This document shows positions 52,438-60,154 of a DNA stretch of 64,000 nt, piece after piece. Position 1 is the stretch's first letter. Each line of letters opens with the position of its first letter. The notes below the pieces were generated by a model. That model was given only the letters and a program-made list of their open reading frames with translations. It was not told where the DNA came from and did no database searches. Both the position numbers and the translations under genes were made by a program. The stretch is from an uncultured Clostridia bacterium (lineage in GTDB: Bacteria; Bacillota; Clostridia; Christensenellales; Aristaeellaceae). The DNA is taken from the NCBI GenBank assembly GCA_934647235.1, contig CAKUFG010000001.1, positions 1 through 64,000 of the forward strand, read 5' to 3'.

Positions 52438-53118
52438 CTACGCCTGCGGCAGCAGAATCTCGGTGGTAAACGCACCGTCCTCGGAATTGCGGCTCAGGTA
52501 ACCGTCCAGCTTTTTGACAATGCCGTCGATGCTGGCCAGGCCGAAGCCGTGCCCCTCCCCCTTTGTGGTCTGGAAGCGCCCGGCGATTTTTTGCCGCTTG
52601 CCCGCAGCCGTAAAATTGGTAAAGGATATATACAGCTGCGTGCCCTTCATATCCATATATACGCGGATCAGCCGCTCATTTTCGGGCAGGGGCAGGCTGG
52701 CCTCCATGGCGTTGTCAAACAGGTTGCCCAGGATGCAGCACAGATCCAGCTCGGACATGCTCAGCCTGACCGGAATATGCGCGTCCACCTGGCAGGCAAT
52801 GCCGCGCGACTTGGCCAGCGACACCTTGCTGCTCAGGATTGCGTCCGCCATGGGATTGCCGGTCTTGATCACGGTATCCAGCGCGGTCAGGTCGGTATCC
52901 AGATGATCCAGATACGCGCGGATCGCCTCCGCATCGCCCCCCGCGGCCAGCGCCTTCATGGTCTGGATATGGTTGCGGTAATCATGCCGCCAGACGCGCA
53001 TCTGACGGTACATATTCTCTACTTCCTGATAGTGGGTTTCAATCAGCTCGCGCTGATAGGCCGCCACGCGGCGATCAATCCATTTGGAAAACAGCTTCAT
53101 ATCGGCAGCCCCTTTCAT
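52438..53118 (-). CDS. Cytoplasmic GHKL sensor histidine kinase (AgrC/VirS type) without a membrane sensor
   Basis: 226 residues. The H-box is WRHDYRNHIQTM (His about residue 44), and the GHKL ATPase has NLFDNAMEAS and GHGFGLASIDGIV. Its N-terminus is a short amphipathic helix, and unlike AgrC no transmembrane sensor region exists; the signal must come from elsewhere. ATG 53118 (AGGGGG upstream) or ATG 53100 (AAAGGGGC upstream) are both possible because a 12-bp direct repeat created two similar starts. Paired with the LytTR regulator 12 bases upstream. Confidence 0.87.
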   Translation of the reverse strand: MKGAADMKLFSKWIDRRVAAYQRELIETHYQEVENMYRQMRVWRHDYRNHIQTMKALAAGGDAEAIRAYLDHLDTDLTALDTVIKTGNPMADAILSSKVSLAKSRGIACQVDAHIPVRLSMSELDLCCILGNLFDNAMEASLPLPENERLIRVYMDMKGTQLYISFTNFTAAGKRQKIAGRFQTTKGEGHGFGLASIDGIVKKLDGYLSRNSEDGAFTTEILLPQA

Positions 53119-53130
53119 CGGCAGCCCCCT

Positions 53131-53829
53131 TCAGGCTTGGGCAATGATGGCGCGGTTAAGCGTTTCATACGCGCCGCGCGGCAGGGGCAGGGCCGCGCCG
53201 TCATCCAGATAAACCTCCGTGCGGGTCACACGGCGCACGCACCTGAGGTTGACGATCATCGCGCGCCCCACGCGGCAGAAGCCCTCGTCCAGCTCGCGTT
53301 CAAACTCCGCCAGCGGACGCTTGACGGTGTAATCCGCTTTGGCATGGATGGTCACATAGTTCTGCCGCACCTCCAGATACCTGATCTGATACAGCGGCAG
53401 ACGCACCATTTCGCCCGGCATTTCCAGCAGCAGGCACCGCTCGTTGCGGCGGCACTTTTCCATTGCGCGATCCAGCACGGCAAAGAGCTTATCGGTTTTG
53501 ACCGGCTTCATCAGATAGTGCAGCGCGGCCACGTCGTAGCCCTCGGCGATATAATCCGAATAGCCGGTGATAAATACGATCTGCACCGCCTCGTTTTCGC
53601 GGCGGATCGCCCGCGCCATGCTCACCCCGTCCATGCCAGGCATTTCGATATCCAGCAGCAGCACGTCGTAATCCTTGTGTTCCTCATAATTGAACAGAAA
53701 AGCCTGCGCGGATTCAAAGCGCTCCGCCTGCACGGCCAGGCCGCGCTGCGCCGCCCACTGATCCAGCAGTGCGCCCACATAGGCGGCGTCCGCCGCGCTG
53801 TCATCGCAGATGGCAATGCGTACAGGCAT
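53131..53829 (-). CDS. LytTR-family response regulator
   Basis: 232 residues. Receiver domain with CDDS, phospho-acceptor Asp in LLLDIEMPGMDG (about residue 57), and MKPV. C-terminal LytTR DNA-binding domain (YQIRYLEVRQNYVTIHA, FCRVGRAMIVNLRCVRRV). AgrA/LytR type; with the following GHKL kinase it forms a two-component pair likely controlling the ABC transporters downstream. GGGGAG lies 10 bases upstream. Confidence 0.93.
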   Translation of the reverse strand: MPVRIAICDDSAADAAYVGALLDQWAAQRGLAVQAERFESAQAFLFNYEEHKDYDVLLLDIEMPGMDGVSMARAIRRENEAVQIVFITGYSDYIAEGYDVAALHYLMKPVKTDKLFAVLDRAMEKCRRNERCLLLEMPGEMVRLPLYQIRYLEVRQNYVTIHAKADYTVKRPLAEFERELDEGFCRVGRAMIVNLRCVRRVTRTEVYLDDGAALPLPRGAYETLNRAIIAQA

Positions 53830-53882
53830 ACGTTTCTTCTCCCCTTTATCGCTTAATCGCTTGACCCGCCGTCCGATTCATG

Positions 53883-53918
53883 AAAAAAATCCCCGGCCGC
53901 AGCGGCGCGTCCAGGGAT
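53883..53918 (-). terminator. Terminator of the receiver-like regulator gene
   Basis: Minus strand ATCCC, GC-rich stem CGCCGCTGCGGC, GGGGAT followed by T7. It lies about 20 bases after the stop at 53937. Confidence 0.75.
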
Positions 53919-53936
53919 GCTTGCAATGTGTGCGTT

Positions 53937-54758
53937 TCAGCCTTCGGCAGGCTGCTGATGCTCCTGCGTAAGCAGGCACAGCTTGTCCAGGATGTGACAT
54001 TCCGTCGTCACCATATCCAGGCCCAAATATTCCTTGATGTTGTCCAGCACCTGCTCCACATGGCTGTTGGCCTTCTGCAATAGATCGTTTTCGGAGATGC
54101 TTTCGGTATCGTAGCGCTGGCAGGCGGCCACGCGGATATGGCGCGGGGTGAGCACGGCCACGCAGTAATAAATATCATCGTAATAACGGCCAAAGAAATT
54201 GTTGCGCAGGGCGTTTTCCAGCCGCTCGCTGCCGTAATGCCACTGGGCGGAGAGATACACCTCGCCCTGCGGCAGATCAAAATCAAACAGGATGGCCTGC
54301 TTGTCAGGCGATACAAAGGAGCGCAGCATCTGCAGCGTGCCGCGCAGCTGCGCATCGGCAGCCACATCGCCCGCCAGCAGGTTATGCGTTACCTCGTCGC
54401 GCAGGATATCCAGCACCGCAGCCTCGTCGTACACCTCGTCGGACATATCGGCATGCAGGCGATCCAGCAGACGGCGGAGGTTGATAATTTCTTCCTTCTG
54501 CGCATCCAGCGTGCGCTGAATCTGAAAGATCGGCAGGCTCGGGCGCATATTGTTCAGATACAGGCTCAGCTTGCGGGCCTCGTCCGCGTCCAGCATGTAG
54601 GCAATCGCGTCCACGCGCTTGCTTTCCATCAGGCGAATCGCCTCGTCCGCGTCGCCGGCCAGCATGGGATCATGAAAGCTCATGCTTTGCCAGTTGGTAA
54701 TCTGATTGAGCGGTTCCAGCACGGCTGGTTCATTGGTGGCAAACAATACTCGATACAT
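53937..54758 (-). CDS. Receiver-like regulatory protein lacking phospho-acceptor and DNA-binding domain
   Basis: 273 residues. The first 75 residues (MYRVLFATNEPAVLEPLNQI, AIRLMESKRVDAIAYML) resemble a YesN-type receiver but have no acidic pair or Asp phospho-acceptor. A coiled linker (QKEEIINLRRLLDRL, 93-107) and a central domain with ILRDEVTHNLLAGD follow, as in the middle of YesN-type regulators, but no AraC helix-turn-helix is present; it stops where that would begin. GGAGG is about 8 bases upstream of ATG 54758. Whether it acts as a protein-protein regulator is open. Confidence 0.7.
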   Translation of the reverse strand: MYRVLFATNEPAVLEPLNQITNWQSMSFHDPMLAGDADEAIRLMESKRVDAIAYMLDADEARKLSLYLNNMRPSLPIFQIQRTLDAQKEEIINLRRLLDRLHADMSDEVYDEAAVLDILRDEVTHNLLAGDVAADAQLRGTLQMLRSFVSPDKQAILFDFDLPQGEVYLSAQWHYGSERLENALRNNFFGRYYDDIYYCVAVLTPRHIRVAACQRYDTESISENDLLQKANSHVEQVLDNIKEYLGLDMVTTECHILDKLCLLTQEHQQPAEG

Positions 54759-54792
54759 TGCAAATCCTCCATGCAGTCAACCCTGCCAGACC

Positions 54793-54821
54793 ATTATACA
54801 TGAAGAAAGGCAGATATGCAA
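54793..54821 (-). promoter_or_regulatory. Promoter of the receiver-like gene
   Basis: Minus strand TTGCAT (54821-54816), 17-base spacer, TATAAT (54798-54793). Confidence 0.75.
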
Positions 54822-54900
54822 TCACTTTGCACAATAATTTATCCTTCTTTCGGTATCATTGGACAAAAGCGCGCATATCATAGCCGCGAGGTGATCGCAA

Positions 54901-55185
54901 ATGCCCAAGGCAACAGGCGCGGATACGCCCGCAAAGCCGCACGCGCTGACCATCAGCGACCGCAGGTCCGCCCAACTGAGCGGGGTGAAAGAGGTACTCT
55001 CCTTTGATGAAAAACAGCTGCTGCTGCGCACGGAGCAAGGCGATCTGGCCGTTTCCGGCGAAGGCCTTCACATTACGGCGCTGTTATTGGATGAAGGCAG
55101 GCTGACCTTCGAGGGCCGTGTGGACGCGCTGAGCTATTCGGACGCCAGCGGCCTGCGCCGCGCCTGGCGCGGCTGGCTGAAATAA
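54901..55185 (+). CDS. yabP: Sporulation protein YabP
   Basis: 94 residues, YabP/YqfC family. LTISDRRSAQLSGVKEVLSFDEKQLLLRTEQGDLAVSGEGLHI is the family core, a small beta-rich spore-coat-associated protein. It is followed by yabQ and divIC as in Bacillus, which supports the call and implies a spore-forming ancestry. GAGGTGATC lies 8 bases upstream of the ATG. Confidence 0.9.
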   Translation: MPKATGADTPAKPHALTISDRRSAQLSGVKEVLSFDEKQLLLRTEQGDLAVSGEGLHITALLLDEGRLTFEGRVDALSYSDASGLRRAWRGWLK

Positions 55186-55187
55186 CC

Positions 55188-55523
55188 GTGCAGCCGCTGC
55201 GTGAAACTGCCGGCCAGGGGGCCGCGCTGCTGGCGCTGCTGTATGCAGGCCTGGCTGCAGCGCTGCTGTGCGATATGCTGATGCCCCTTGCGCGCCGCTG
55301 CGGCGCGGTCATCCGTTTCGGCATGCAGCTGCTGCTATGCGCCTGCGGGGCGTTTTTCTGCTTCCTCGCGCTGGAGCGCACGGGCTGCGGGGCGCTGCGC
55401 CCCTACATGCTGCTCTCCTTTGGCGCAGGATGCCTGCTGTGGCGGCTGGGTGTTCACCGCGCAATCTGCACCGCGATAAAATTGCTGCGCCGCAACAGGA
55501 AAAACGTGCCGGGCGGCGAATAG
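55188..55523 (+). CDS. yabQ: Sporulation membrane protein YabQ
   Basis: 111 residues, three predicted membrane helices (ALLALLYAGLAAALLCDMLM, GMQLLLCACGAFFCFLAL, YMLLSFGAGCLLWRLGV) and a basic tail. Assigned by length, topology and place between yabP and divIC; needed for spore cortex in Bacillus. GTG start 2 bases after the yabP stop. Confidence 0.82.
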   Translation: MQPLRETAGQGAALLALLYAGLAAALLCDMLMPLARRCGAVIRFGMQLLLCACGAFFCFLALERTGCGALRPYMLLSFGAGCLLWRLGVHRAICTAIKLLRRNRKNVPGGE

Positions 55524-55556
55524 ATATACGGAACGAAATCCCCGGAGGCATACCGC

Positions 55557-55949
55557 ATGAACACTGAACCCGTCAGAAACAGCTCCGCCATGGATCAGCT
55601 GAAAAAGCGCTTCCGCTACGGCACCGTGCGGCCGCTGACGCTGTTGTGCACGCTGTTTGTGATCGTCTGCGTCGGCATCATGATGATCAACAGCGTGCGC
55701 GACGATACGGCGCAGCTGCGCGTGCGCGTGACCGACCTGTCCATCTCCCGCGAGGAGCTGGCCCGCGAGCGCGACAAGCTGCAGAGCGAGGTCAGCATCG
55801 CCCAGACGGACGATTATATCATCGCCAAGGCGCGGCAGCTGTACGGCTACATGATGCCGGGCGAAATGCGCTTTATCATCAAGAATCCCGAGGCCCTGTA
55901 CGGCGGACAAACGATTGAAATGTACGTAGTAGAAGGAGATCAGCCATGA
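55557..55949 (+). CDS. divIC: Septum formation initiator (DivIC/FtsB family)
   Basis: 130 residues: one membrane helix (LTLLCTLFVIVCVGIMMI) followed by a coiled coil (REELARERDKLQSEVSI) and DDYIIAKARQLYGYMMPGE, the DivIC/FtsB ending. Part of the divisome with FtsL and DivIB. GGAGG is 12 bases before the ATG. Its stop overlaps the next gene's start by 4 bases. Confidence 0.9.
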   Translation: MNTEPVRNSSAMDQLKKRFRYGTVRPLTLLCTLFVIVCVGIMMINSVRDDTAQLRVRVTDLSISREELARERDKLQSEVSIAQTDDYIIAKARQLYGYMMPGEMRFIIKNPEALYGGQTIEMYVVEGDQP

Positions 55950-56848
55950 ATCGCATCGCGGTGATCGTCATCGGCTCCAATTCCACCCGCTCTCTGTGCT
56001 GCGACGAAACGCCGGCTCTGACCAATCCCGTGCGCGGGCGCGTTGAAACGCGCCTGCTTTTGCATTTGAGCAAGGAAAATCCCGTTCTGACCGGCGAAGC
56101 CGTCGCCATGCTTGCAGGCGGCGTAAGCCAGCTTTACGAGCAGCTTCAGCATGAGAACGCCCGTCTGGTGGGCCTGTACGCCACCAGCGCCGTGCGCGAC
56201 GCGCAGAATGCGCAGGCTTTGTCCGCCGCACTGGAATCGCTTTGCGGCCAGCCCCTGCGCGTACTCAGCGGCCGTGAGGAGGCCGCTTATTCCTTTTACG
56301 GCGCGGCGGGCGATTGGCCGCGTGCCGGCATGATCGATATCGGCGGCGGCTCCACTGAGATCGCCCTGGGCAGCGGCGATACCCTGGCCCACGCCTACTC
56401 GCTGCAGCTGGGCGCGTCGCGCCTGCATAAGCGCCAGCCCATCAGCAGCCCCTACGATATCGCCATGGCGCTGAGCATTGCCGCCGGGATCGCCGAGCCC
56501 CTGCACGCCCTGCAGCGTGAAACTGCGCGCCTGCCCTTCTGCCTGGTGGGCGGCACGGGCACGTCCGCAGCGCAGATTCTGGCCGCGCAGACGGGCCGCG
56601 CGGATATCGAGGGCATGCGGCTGGAGCGTCAGGCGGTTGAAGCCCTGCTTGGACAGATTGCCGCCACGCCCCGCAGTCAGCGCGAGGGCATCCCCGGCTT
56701 TCCCGCCGGGCGCGCGGATATCCTGCCCACCGGCATGGCCGTGCTTCTCGCAGTGATGGACGCGCTGGGCCTTGAGCAGGTGCAGGTGACGCGGCGCGGC
56801 AATACGGACGGACTGCTGCGCGCGTTTGTTCACAAAAAATTTGCTTGA
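55946..56848 (+). CDS. Ppx/GppA-family phosphatase-like protein
   Basis: 300 residues. Actin-like ATPase fold: VIVIGSNSTRSL (phosphate loop 1, where typical members have DxGSNS), LYATSAVRDAQN, SGREEAAYSFYGA, and MIDIGGGSTEIALG. It may hydrolyse polyphosphate or (p)ppGpp; the first Asp of the family is replaced, so activity is uncertain. In the DivIC operon (4-base overlap). Confidence 0.85.
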   Translation: MNRIAVIVIGSNSTRSLCCDETPALTNPVRGRVETRLLLHLSKENPVLTGEAVAMLAGGVSQLYEQLQHENARLVGLYATSAVRDAQNAQALSAALESLCGQPLRVLSGREEAAYSFYGAAGDWPRAGMIDIGGGSTEIALGSGDTLAHAYSLQLGASRLHKRQPISSPYDIAMALSIAAGIAEPLHALQRETARLPFCLVGGTGTSAAQILAAQTGRADIEGMRLERQAVEALLGQIAATPRSQREGIPGFPAGRADILPTGMAVLLAVMDALGLEQVQVTRRGNTDGLLRAFVHKKFA

Positions 56849-56873
56849 TCATTTATCTTCCATTGGTTATAAT
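56845..56873 (+). promoter_or_regulatory. Promoter of the PrsA/SurA-like lipoprotein gene
   Basis: TTGATC (56845-56850), 17-base spacer, TATAAT (56868-56873), overlapping the ppx stop. Confidence 0.65.
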
Positions 56874-56913
56874 ATACAGGATGCTATAAACACAAGATTG
56901 GAGCGCAACTGAC

Positions 56914-58029
56914 ATGAAAAAGAAGACCCTTTTCGCGCTGCTGCTGGCGGCCGTCATGCTGCTGAGCGGCTGCTCTCTGGTGCTCAAGGACAGCGCCGTA
57001 GACGCCAGGCAGACCATCATCGACGTAAACGGCGAGCAGGTGGACAAGCAGACCTTCCTGAACGCCTATAATTACACCCTGACCATGCAGCAGTATTACG
57101 CGCAGATGCTGCAGCAGTTCGGCGGCGACGGCACGGTGGACGAGGCTTCCATCCTGCAGAGCACGCTGGATAACTACATCTCTTCCCTGGTTCTCTCCCA
57201 GAAGGCCAAGGAGCTGGGCTTTGATCAGTTTACCGATGCGGAGCTGGCCGAGCTTCAAGCTCAGGCCCAGGAGGAATACGACACGCAGCTCGAATCCATC
57301 CGCACCACTTACTTTGCCGATTCCGAGCTGGAAGGCGACGCGCTGACCGCCGAGGTGACCGCCTATGCCAAGGCCAACGGCTATACGCTGGATTATCAGC
57401 TGGATACCGCCAAGAGCAACAAGATTTCCGAGCGTCTGAAGGCCTCCGTCACCAATACCGTGACCATCACGGACGATGATCTGCAGGCCGCGCTGGATAA
57501 GGAAGTCGCTTCCGAAAAGGAAACCTTCGCCAGCACCCCCGCCGCCTATGGCACCCGTGTAAACGCCGGCACCACCGTGTACTACACCCCCGCCGGTTAC
57601 CGCACCATCCGCGTGATCTCCGTGAATAAGCCCACCGAGGAGGGCGCTTCCTCCGACGAGGCCAAGCAGCAGATCGACGCGCTCTATCTGCGTCTGACCG
57701 CCGGCGAAGCCTTTGAAACCCTGACCGAGGATGTAAAGACCTACGCCGTGTGCGCCGACAGCACCACGCCCGAAGCTGACGTTGTGGCCGCCGCCATGCA
57801 GCTGACCGACGCGCTGTCCTATACCGAAGTGGTAGAAACCGAAAAGGCTTTCTACATCGCGCAGCTGGTTGAAGAGCTGCCCGAGCACACCGCCACCCTG
57901 GAAGAAGCCCGCGCCACGCTGTATGACGCCACCCTGACCGACGCGCAGGATACCGCCTACAACGAAACCGTGCAGGGCTGGATCAACGCCGCCGACGTTA
58001 AGACCTATACCGAACGCCTGAGCGACTGA
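56914..58029 (+). CDS. SurA/PrsA-like lipoprotein (extracytoplasmic folding factor family)
   Basis: 371 residues. Lipoprotein signal with lipobox LLSGC (Cys22), then a SurA_N-like helical region (ILQSTLDNYISSLVLSQKAKELG) and, residues 200-340, a region in the place of the parvulin domain (VYYTPAGYRTIRVISV, LTAGEAFETLTEDV). The usual parvulin active-site motifs are weak, so it may act as a chaperone without isomerase activity. Anchored on the outside of the membrane. Single gene before a terminator. Confidence 0.83.
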   Translation: MKKKTLFALLLAAVMLLSGCSLVLKDSAVDARQTIIDVNGEQVDKQTFLNAYNYTLTMQQYYAQMLQQFGGDGTVDEASILQSTLDNYISSLVLSQKAKELGFDQFTDAELAELQAQAQEEYDTQLESIRTTYFADSELEGDALTAEVTAYAKANGYTLDYQLDTAKSNKISERLKASVTNTVTITDDDLQAALDKEVASEKETFASTPAAYGTRVNAGTTVYYTPAGYRTIRVISVNKPTEEGASSDEAKQQIDALYLRLTAGEAFETLTEDVKTYAVCADSTTPEADVVAAAMQLTDALSYTEVVETEKAFYIAQLVEELPEHTATLEEARATLYDATLTDAQDTAYNETVQGWINAADVKTYTERLSD

Positions 58030-58050
58030 TCCCGCGCCATCCAACATTCC

Positions 58051-58081
58051 GCCCGGATGCAGCAATGCGTCCGGGCTTTTG
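58051..58081 (+). terminator. Terminator after the lipoprotein gene
   Basis: GCCCGGATGC (58051-58060) pairs with GCGTCCGGGC (58067-58076), one mismatch, then TTTTG. Confidence 0.8.
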
Positions 58082-58098
58082 CTTATATTTGCCGCCGC

Positions 58099-58127
58099 TT
58101 GTATTTTTTCTCCCGCTCCTGTATAAT
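58099..58127 (+). promoter_or_regulatory. Promoter of the membrane protein-dusB unit
   Basis: TTGTAT (58099-58104), 17-base spacer, TATAAT (58122-58127). Confidence 0.65.
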
Positions 58128-58153
58128 AGACTGCGGCGAAGGGAGGTGCCCGT

Positions 58154-58654
58154 ATGCGCTATTTACGCCGCTTGATCTGGTTTATCGCGTCCCGCCTGCT
58201 GGTGATTCTGCTGGTGCTGGGGCTTCTGACCGTGGCGTTTTATTTTTCCATGAACGCTACCAATATTTATATCATCATCAAGGACGGCATGGCCCGCCGC
58301 GCGCAGGTGATCATGATGGATGAGCCGGTCAGCCAGCTGGACAACTATTTTTCCCCCAGCTGGATTGCCCGCGACGACTGGCTGCAGAGCGCGCTCAATA
58401 ACGTGGATCCCTACCGCGACTGCACGGTAACGGGCTTTGACCACCGCGTATCGCTGCAGCGCGTATGGTGCTGGCCGTGGGATGATACCGCCAGCGCCGT
58501 CGTCACCGAGCGCATCCCCGCCATCGACGGCAAGGCCGCCTCGGGCACGGTGCCCGATTGGCCTGCGGGCAAGTACAACGTTATCTTAACCAAAGAAAAT
58601 GGCAACTGGAAAATCAAGGATATCACGTTGCTGGAATGGATACAGAATGACTGA
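58154..58654 (+). CDS. Membrane-anchored protein of unknown function upstream of dusB
   Basis: 166 residues. One N-terminal helix (LIWFIASRLLVILLVLGLLTVAFYF), the rest outside with many aromatic residues (NYFSPSWIARDDWL, VWCWPWDDTA) and a lipocalin-like or NTF2-like ending (KYNVILTKENGNWKIKDITLLEW, which resembles the end of SnoaL/NTF2-like folds). I do not recognise it. Its stop overlaps the dusB start by 8 bases. GGGAGG is 7 bases upstream. Confidence 0.72.
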   Translation: MRYLRRLIWFIASRLLVILLVLGLLTVAFYFSMNATNIYIIIKDGMARRAQVIMMDEPVSQLDNYFSPSWIARDDWLQSALNNVDPYRDCTVTGFDHRVSLQRVWCWPWDDTASAVVTERIPAIDGKAASGTVPDWPAGKYNVILTKENGNWKIKDITLLEWIQND

Positions 58655-59639
58655 CTCCTCCCCCATCCTGGCGCTGGCTCCCATGGCGGGCATCACCGAT
58701 TGGCCCATGCGCCTGCTGTGCGCCGAGCAGGGCTGCAATTATACCACCACCGAGATGGTCAGCGCCATGGGCTATCTGACCGCGCCTGATTCGCTTTATG
58801 TGTATCAATACCTGCTGGCCGTGCACCCTGACGAGCCGCGCCCGGCGGTGCAGCTGTTCGGCCACCATCCGGACCTGATGGGGCAGGCCGCGCAGAAGCT
58901 GAGCGAGCTGGGGCGCTTTTCCGCCATCGATATCAATATGGGCTGCCCCGCCCGCAAGGTGACAGGCTCAGGCTCGGGCAGCGCGCTGATGCGCGACCTG
59001 CCTCTGTGCGCGCAGATCATCTCCGCCGTGCGGAAATCCACCGCCCTGCCCGTTACGGTCAAGATGCGCCTGGGCTGGGACGACGATCACCTGTGCGCGC
59101 CCGAGCTTGCGCATATCGCCCAGGAGTGCGGGGCCGATCTGCTCACCGTCCACGGCCGCACGCGCGAGCAGCAATATGCCGGTCAGGCGGACTGGCAGGC
59201 TGTCGCGCGCGTAAAGCAGGCGGTGCGCATTCCCGTGCTGCTCAACGGCGATATCGTATCGGCCAATTCCGCCCTGCGCGCCCTGCGCGAAACAGGCTGC
59301 GACGGGCTGGCCATCGGGCGCGGAGCGCTGGGCAATCCATTTTTGTTCGCGCAGATCCGCGCGGCGCTGGCCGGGCAGCCAGTCGTCTGTCCCAGCTTTG
59401 ATCAGGTGGTGGAAACCGCCGTCCGCCATGGCGAAATGATGCGCGCCTGGAAGCAGGAACACGCCGCCGTCACCGAAATGCGCAAGCACATGTGCTGGTA
59501 TATCCATGGCCGCCGGGGCGCGGCGCGCCTGCGCACGCAGCTGACGGCGCTGGACAAGCTGGACGACGTATACGCTCTTTTGCGCCGGTTTGCCCGCGAA
59601 CAGAGCGCTCAAAGCGCGGAAAGCTGCACTGCCGGCTAA
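58647..59639 (+). CDS. dusB: tRNA-dihydrouridine synthase
   Basis: 330 residues, FMN enzyme that reduces uridines in tRNA D-loops. LAPMAGITDWPMRLLC, INMGCPARKVTGSGSGSALMRD with the catalytic Cys, KMRLGWDD, TVHGRTREQQYAG, NGDI and AIGRGALGNPF identify the DusB branch. ATG 58647, within the end of the upstream gene. Confidence 0.95.
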   Translation: MTDSSPILALAPMAGITDWPMRLLCAEQGCNYTTTEMVSAMGYLTAPDSLYVYQYLLAVHPDEPRPAVQLFGHHPDLMGQAAQKLSELGRFSAIDINMGCPARKVTGSGSGSALMRDLPLCAQIISAVRKSTALPVTVKMRLGWDDDHLCAPELAHIAQECGADLLTVHGRTREQQYAGQADWQAVARVKQAVRIPVLLNGDIVSANSALRALRETGCDGLAIGRGALGNPFLFAQIRAALAGQPVVCPSFDQVVETAVRHGEMMRAWKQEHAAVTEMRKHMCWYIHGRRGAARLRTQLTALDKLDDVYALLRRFAREQSAQSAESCTAG

Positions 59640-59657
59640 AAATTTTGCATTTTCCTG

Positions 59658-59686
59658 TTGACAAATCGATGGGAAAATGCTATTCT
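59658..59686 (+). promoter_or_regulatory. Promoter of the Rrf2-nifS-iscU operon
   Basis: TTGACA (59658-59663), 17-base spacer, TATTCT (59681-59686). Confidence 0.72.
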
Positions 59687-59698
59687 TTTCCCGCAATC

Positions 59699-59715
59699 CC
59701 GATTGAATCAGTCGG
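59699..59715. promoter_or_regulatory. Palindromic operator candidate for the Rrf2 regulator
   Basis: CCGATTGAATCAGTCGG is a 17-bp palindrome with one mismatch, placed just after the expected transcription start and 6 bases before the ribosome site of the Rrf2 gene. Confidence 0.65.
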
Positions 59716-59734
59716 AATTGCAAGGAGGAACAAA

Positions 59735-60154
59735 TTGAAGCTCTCAACCCGCGGAAAATACGGCCTGTACGCCATGGTTTATCTGGCGCAGAAGGCCGAA
59801 GAGGGGCCGCAGCCGCTGCGGGCTATCGCCCAGCTGGGGCTGCCCGATCATTACCTGGAGCAGCTGCTTGGCAGCCTGCGAAAGGCCGGGCTTGTCACCA
59901 CCGTGCGCGGCGCGCAGGGCGGCTATCAATTGGCCAAGCCCCCCGATCAGATCAGCGTCGGCCACATCATCGACGCCATGGAAGGCCCGCTCAACCTGTC
60001 GGAATGCGCCACGGAGGGCGAATGCGAATGTCCCCGCAGCGAGGGCTGCAAAACCCGCCGCGTGTGGGAATATTTAACCGACAGCATCAACCGCCTGTTA
60101 TACAGCATCACGCTTCAGGACATGCTTGAATCAAAGGAGATGACCGAATCTTGA
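59735..60154 (+). CDS. Rrf2/IscR-family regulator
   Basis: 139 residues. Rrf2 winged helix: LSTRGKYGLYAMVYLAQ, PLRAIAQLGLPDHYLEQLLGSLRKAGLVTTVRGAQGGYQLA. Cysteines C-x5-C-x-C-x5-C near residues 91-104 (CATEGECEC..C) could bind an Fe-S cluster, as in IscR. The start is a TTG with AAGGAGG 6 bases upstream. Upstream of nifS and iscU, it likely controls Fe-S assembly or cysteine use through the palindrome in its leader. Confidence 0.9.
   Translation: MKLSTRGKYGLYAMVYLAQKAEEGPQPLRAIAQLGLPDHYLEQLLGSLRKAGLVTTVRGAQGGYQLAKPPDQISVGHIIDAMEGPLNLSECATEGECECPRSEGCKTRRVWEYLTDSINRLLYSITLQDMLESKEMTES

Noticed and set aside
54822..55071. Short minus-strand frames over the yabP start
   Set aside because: They conflict with the conserved yabP-yabQ-divIC order and have no ribosome site.
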